This document shows positions 5,523 through 7,815 of a stretch of 7,815 nucleotides of DNA, piece by piece. The translations under genes and the position numbers were made by a program. How positions within the stretch are numbered: position 1 is the first letter of the stretch; every line of letters begins with the position of its first letter. The stretch lies in assembly GCA_036277075.1 (NCBI GenBank), contig DASUNQ010000388.1:1-7815 (forward strand), in the 5' to 3' direction. This stretch comes from DASUNQ01 sp036277075 (lineage in GTDB: Bacteria; Acidobacteriota; Thermoanaerobaculia; Multivoradales; UBA5704). The notes beneath the pieces are model-generated. The model saw only the letters and a program-made list of their open reading frames with translations. It did not search any database and had not been told where the DNA came from.

Positions 5523-6734
5523 GTGACGAAGGCCCTCACGCCCCTCCTGCTGGCATTCTATCTGGCGCGCTCCGTCGCGGCCGCCGATGCGCCCAAGCGG
5601 GTGCGCGTGGGCGACACGGCCCCGCCGCTGGCGGTCGAGGCGGTCGTCCAGGGGGGCGGCCCGGCCGAGCTGGCGCCGGCGGCGCTACGCGGGCAGGCGG
5701 TGGTGCTGGAGTTCTGGGCCACCTGGTGCGGCCCCTGCGTCGCCGCGCTCCCCCACTGGAACGGGATCGCCGCCGAGCTCGCCGGTCAGCCGGTCCGCTT
5801 CGTCTCGATCACCGCCGAGCCGGAGGAGAAGGTGCTGCCGTTCCTGGCCAAGCACCCGATCGCCGGCGTCGTCGCGCTCGACCCGGATCGCTCGGTCTTC
5901 GCCGCCTACGGCGTGCGGGGCATCCCCCACACCGTGCTCATCGACGCGCAGGGGACGGTGCGCGCGGTGACGCGACCGGACGACGTCGATGCGGCCGCGA
6001 TCGCCGACCTCCTGGCCGGCAAGACACCGCAGGTGGCGGCCTTCGTGGACCCGCGCGACCGATTCGCGGAGCTGCTCGGAGCCACCGGCGGGCCGGAGCC
6101 GCTGCTGCGGGCGCTGGTGCGCCCCTCCGCCACGCCGGAAGAGCAGACGATGGCCTTCGGCGTCGGCACCTTCTATGGCACCGCCGTCGACGCCAAGACG
6201 GCCCTCGCCCTCGCCTTTGGCGTGGCGCCGACGCGGGTGATCGCGGAGGCGCCGCTGCCGGAGGGGCTCTACGACCTCGCCTTCGCCGCACCGCCGGACG
6301 ACGAGGAGGCGCTCTTTAGTCTGCTGCGGCAGGCGGTGCCGGCCGCGCTCGGCGTCGTGGCGGGGCTCGAGCAGCGGCCGCTCGAGGTCTGGCTCCTGAC
6401 GGTGCCGGAAGGGGGCAAACCGACGCTCGTGGAGGGGGAGGGCCCGCTCTCCTTCCGCGCCGACGCGCGCAAGGGCACGATCCGCGGCCAGGCGATGCGC
6501 GGCTCGTCGCTCGCCGCCGCCCTGGAGAAGGTCCTCGGCCGTCCGGTCCTCGACGAGACCGGTCTCGCCGGCCGCTACGCCGTCGAGCTGAGCTGGGACG
6601 CGGCGAAGCCCGAGGCGCTCCCCGCCGCCCTGCGCGCCCAGCTCGGCTTGGCCCTCGTCCCGGCGCGGCGCCAGATCGAGGTGCTCGTCGTGCGGGCGCG
6701 GCCCCAGGCGGTCGAAAGCACCGCCGCCCGCTGA
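5523..6734 (+). CDS. Exported TlpA-like thioredoxin fused to a DUF3738 (TIGR03435) domain
   Basis: A 403-residue two-part protein. A signal peptide covers about 1-21 (hydrophobic TPLLLAFYLARSVAAA). A TlpA/ResA-type thioredoxin domain spans about 27-168, with VVLEFWATWCGPC at 60-72 (redox cysteines C69 and C72) and the cis-proline loop GIPHT (P135). This fold normally reduces or exchanges disulfides outside the cytoplasm. From about 200 the sequence matches the soil-associated DUF3738 pattern: YDLAFAAPPDDEEALFSLLR (250-269), LEVWLLTVPEGG, then LGRPVLDETGLAGRYAVELS (338-357) and LPAALRAQLGLALVPARRQI (366-385), ending in EVLVVRA. The DUF3738 function is unknown. GTG 5523 is chosen for its AGGA 7 bases upstream and the signal peptide directly after it. 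The neighbour is a divergent secreted protease with several cysteines, so help with disulfide quality control is possible but inferred. The stop lies 7 bases from the convergent tRNA gene. Confidence 0.9.
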   Translation: MTKALTPLLLAFYLARSVAAADAPKRVRVGDTAPPLAVEAVVQGGGPAELAPAALRGQAVVLEFWATWCGPCVAALPHWNGIAAELAGQPVRFVSITAEPEEKVLPFLAKHPIAGVVALDPDRSVFAAYGVRGIPHTVLIDAQGTVRAVTRPDDVDAAAIADLLAGKTPQVAAFVDPRDRFAELLGATGGPEPLLRALVRPSATPEEQTMAFGVGTFYGTAVDAKTALALAFGVAPTRVIAEAPLPEGLYDLAFAAPPDDEEALFSLLRQAVPAALGVVAGLEQRPLEVWLLTVPEGGKPTLVEGEGPLSFRADARKGTIRGQAMRGSSLAAALEKVLGRPVLDETGLAGRYAVELSWDAAKPEALPAALRAQLGLALVPARRQIEVLVVRARPQAVESTAAR

Positions 6735-6741
6735 GGGGATC

Positions 6742-6824
6742 TGCCGGAGGTGGGACTCGAACCCACACGCCCGTGAGGGCGGGAGATTTTAAGTCTCCTG
6801 CGTCTGCCGTTCCGCCACTCCGGC
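6742..6824 (-). tRNA. tRNA-Leu (anticodon TAA)
   Basis: The minus strand folds as a full class II tRNA of 83 bases. The acceptor arm is GCCGGAG (6824-6818) with CTCCGGC and discriminator A. The anticodon stem GGAGA/TCTCC holds loop CTTAAAA, with anticodon TAA at 6791-6789. A long variable arm CGCCC-TCAC-GGGCG follows, then the T-arm GTGGG-TTCGAGT-CCCAC. The long variable arm and anticodon give leucine, reading UUA and UUG. CCA is not encoded (GAT follows), so it must be added after transcription. The gene starts 10 bases after the methyltransferase stop on the same strand and ends 7 bases from the stop of the convergent thioredoxin gene. Confidence 0.97.
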
Positions 6825-6834
6825 CCGCGGCAGG

Positions 6835-7473
6835 CTACTCCATCCCGGGCCGTGCGAGGTACCCCTGGGCCGAGGCCGGCTTGCGCAGCAGCACGTGGCG
6901 GTAGGGGCCGCGCGCCGGCTCGTCGCGCTCGACGACGAGCGGCGCCCCGGCGGCGGCGAGGATGTCTCCCAGCCGCCGGTTCGTGCTGGTGAAGACGACG
7001 TCGAGCAAGGCGAGGGCGGCGCGGTGCAGCAGGCCCGGGCGCTCCCCCTCGGGCAGGAACTTGTCGAAGACCGCGATCCGCCCGCCCGGGCGCAGGACGC
7101 GCGCCGCCTCCGCCAGGCAGCGCGCCGGGTTGCGGAAGACCTCGAGCACCATGTGCAGGATCGCGGCGTCGACCGAGTCGCCGGGAAGCTCCAGGCGGTG
7201 CGCGTCCATGACCCGCAGCTCGACCGCGGGGCCGGCGCGCTCGCGCGCCTGCTCGAGCATCGCCGGCGTCAGGTCGATCGCCAGCACCCGCACGTCGTCG
7301 GGGAGGAACGGCAGGTCGGCGCCGGTGCCGGCGCCGATCACCAGCACCCGCTCTCCGGGCTCGAGCCGCAACGTCGCGATCGAGCGGCGGCGCTCGGCGT
7401 GGAACTTCGTGATGCGGTCGTAAAGCGGCGCCTGCAGGGTGTAGCGGAAGCGGAACCAAGCGTTGGTCGCCAC
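6835..7473 (-). CDS. Class I SAM-dependent methyltransferase (UbiE/Methyltransf_11 type)
   Basis: A 212-residue cytosolic methyltransferase with a complete seven-strand SAM-binding fold. Motif I is VLVIGAGTGAD (43-53). The acidic residue after strand 2 is D67 in VLAIDLTPAMLEQAR. VMDAHRLELPGDSVDAAILH (88-107) gives the adenine-side and motif II positions, and RVLRPGGRIAVFDKF (125-139) is the post-II/III hairpin. The N-terminal WFRFRYTLQAPLYDRI resembles a group of small-molecule methyltransferases whose substrates are not established; quinone or phospholipid-type substrates are possible but unsupported. The start is GTG 7473, with no strong ribosome binding site; the WFRFRY segment begins six residues in, which favours it. 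Upstream on the same strand, 47 bases away, is the cut Cys-rich gene; downstream is the tRNA-Leu, probably within read-through distance. Confidence 0.88.
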   Translation of the reverse strand: MATNAWFRFRYTLQAPLYDRITKFHAERRRSIATLRLEPGERVLVIGAGTGADLPFLPDDVRVLAIDLTPAMLEQARERAGPAVELRVMDAHRLELPGDSVDAAILHMVLEVFRNPARCLAEAARVLRPGGRIAVFDKFLPEGERPGLLHRAALALLDVVFTSTNRRLGDILAAAGAPLVVERDEPARGPYRHVLLRKPASAQGYLARPGME

Positions 7474-7493
7474 CCGCGGAGTCTACCGGCTGG

Positions 7494-7508
7494 GCCGCGC
7501 AGCGCGGC
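7494..7508. other. GC-rich hairpin between the Cys-rich gene and the methyltransferase gene
   Basis: GCCGCG-CAG-CGCGGC is a perfect 6-bp stem with a 3-base loop in the 47-base gap. There is no T-run on either side, so it is not a classical intrinsic terminator. It could reduce read-through or protect an mRNA end, or be chance in GC-rich DNA. Confidence 0.3.
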
Positions 7509-7520
7509 GAGGACGGCGGG

Positions 7521-7815
7521 TCAGGCGAGCGCGAGCGCCTGCCAGGGCAGCGGCGCGTGCGCGAAGGGATCGACGGGAGCGGCCATCTCGTCCAGCCGCC
7601 GGAGGGCGACGCCCTGGCGCCCCTCGAGGCGGCGGACGAGGGCCAGCGCCGCGAAGACCTCGGCGCGGCGGTAGCCGCAGAGGTCCGGCGACGCGCCCCA
7701 GCCCGGCTCGGCGAGCTCCCCGGCGGGCGTCGCGAGCTCGGCGCTCCGCCCGCAGGCGCGGCGCGCCCAGCATTCGCCGCAGCGGGCCAGACGCGGGTCG
7801 CCGGCCGGGAGCGGC
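7521..7815 (-). CDS. C-terminal end of a Cys-rich protein, possibly a radical SAM/SPASM protein (cut by right edge)
   Basis: Ninety-seven codons are open from the right edge to TGA at 7523-7521; the start lies outside the window. The fragment begins PLPAGDPRLARCGECWARRA and has cysteines at fragment positions 12, 15, 21 and 46 (C-x2-C-x5-C and a later CGYRRAEVF). This spacing resembles the C-terminal SPASM iron-sulfur region of radical SAM peptide-modifying enzymes, which often ends with Cys followed by a basic helix. The fourth cysteine of the usual C-x2-C-x5-C-x3-C cluster is absent (GRSA instead), so this could be a variant, or a different zinc or iron-sulfur protein. The rest is an Ala/Leu/Arg-rich helix and an Ala/Pro-rich tail. 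The frame was chosen for its Cys pattern; a competing frame ending at 7483 is an Arg/Pro-rich shadow. Confidence 0.5.
   Translation of the reverse strand, partial: PLPAGDPRLARCGECWARRACGRSAELATPAGELAEPGWGASPDLCGYRRAEVFAALALVRRLEGRQGVALRRLDEMAAPVDPFAHAPLPWQALALA

Noticed and set aside
6575..7459. A 294-codon minus-strand frame spanning the tRNA and methyltransferase
   Set aside because: It reads straight through the tRNA-Leu and is a shifted frame of the methyltransferase with Arg/Ala/Pro bias.
7483..7773. A 96-codon minus-strand frame at the right end
   Set aside because: It is an Arg/Ala/Pro-rich shadow; the frame ending at 7521 has the Cys-rich, domain-like product and remains open to the window edge.

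Overview
The window is about 7.8 kb of very GC-rich, densely packed bacterial chromosome, with third codon positions almost all G or C. Two features point to an acidobacterium or a relative. One is a thioredoxin-type protein fused to a DUF3738 / TIGR03435 'soil-associated' domain. The other is a secreted matrixin-like protease with fibronectin type III domains and a duplicated C-terminal domain of a kind I associate with that phylum. This placement is inference from protein families, not from a marker gene.

Left half (1-2862): a divergent chromate-resistance locus. Reading left from about 1840 are a small unrecognised protein, an ornithine cyclodeaminase / mu-crystallin family enzyme, and chrA, the chromate transporter, which is cut by the left edge. 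These genes overlap by 4 and 8 bases and look like one translationally coupled unit. Reading right from 1888 is chrB, the chromate-responsive regulator/resistance protein. The short AT-richer gap between the two units holds an imperfect palindrome and a possible promoter for the chrA-side operon. The cyclodeaminase gene inside a chr locus is the most unusual piece of gene content.

Middle (2859-5411, minus strand): an 850-residue exported zinc protease. It has a signal peptide, an N-terminal domain, a matrixin-like catalytic domain with a complete zinc motif, two fibronectin type III domains, and two copies of a roughly 100-residue unnamed domain. Its stop codon and that of chrB share one CTAG tetranucleotide.

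Right part (5412-7815): a 111-base divergent intergenic region with a 5-bp-arm palindrome leads into an exported TlpA-like thioredoxin fused to DUF3738. A minus-strand tRNA-Leu(TAA) follows in the tight gap. Next, also on the minus strand, are a class I SAM-dependent methyltransferase and the C-terminal end of a Cys-rich protein that resembles a SPASM/radical SAM tail and is cut by the right edge.

I see no mobile element, CRISPR array, rRNA or phage gene. No stretch longer than about 111 bases lacks a gene. Nothing here is clearly a new defence or biosynthetic system. The best leads are the cyclodeaminase and small protein embedded in the chr locus, the duplicated domain of the protease, and the redoxin-DUF3738 fusion.
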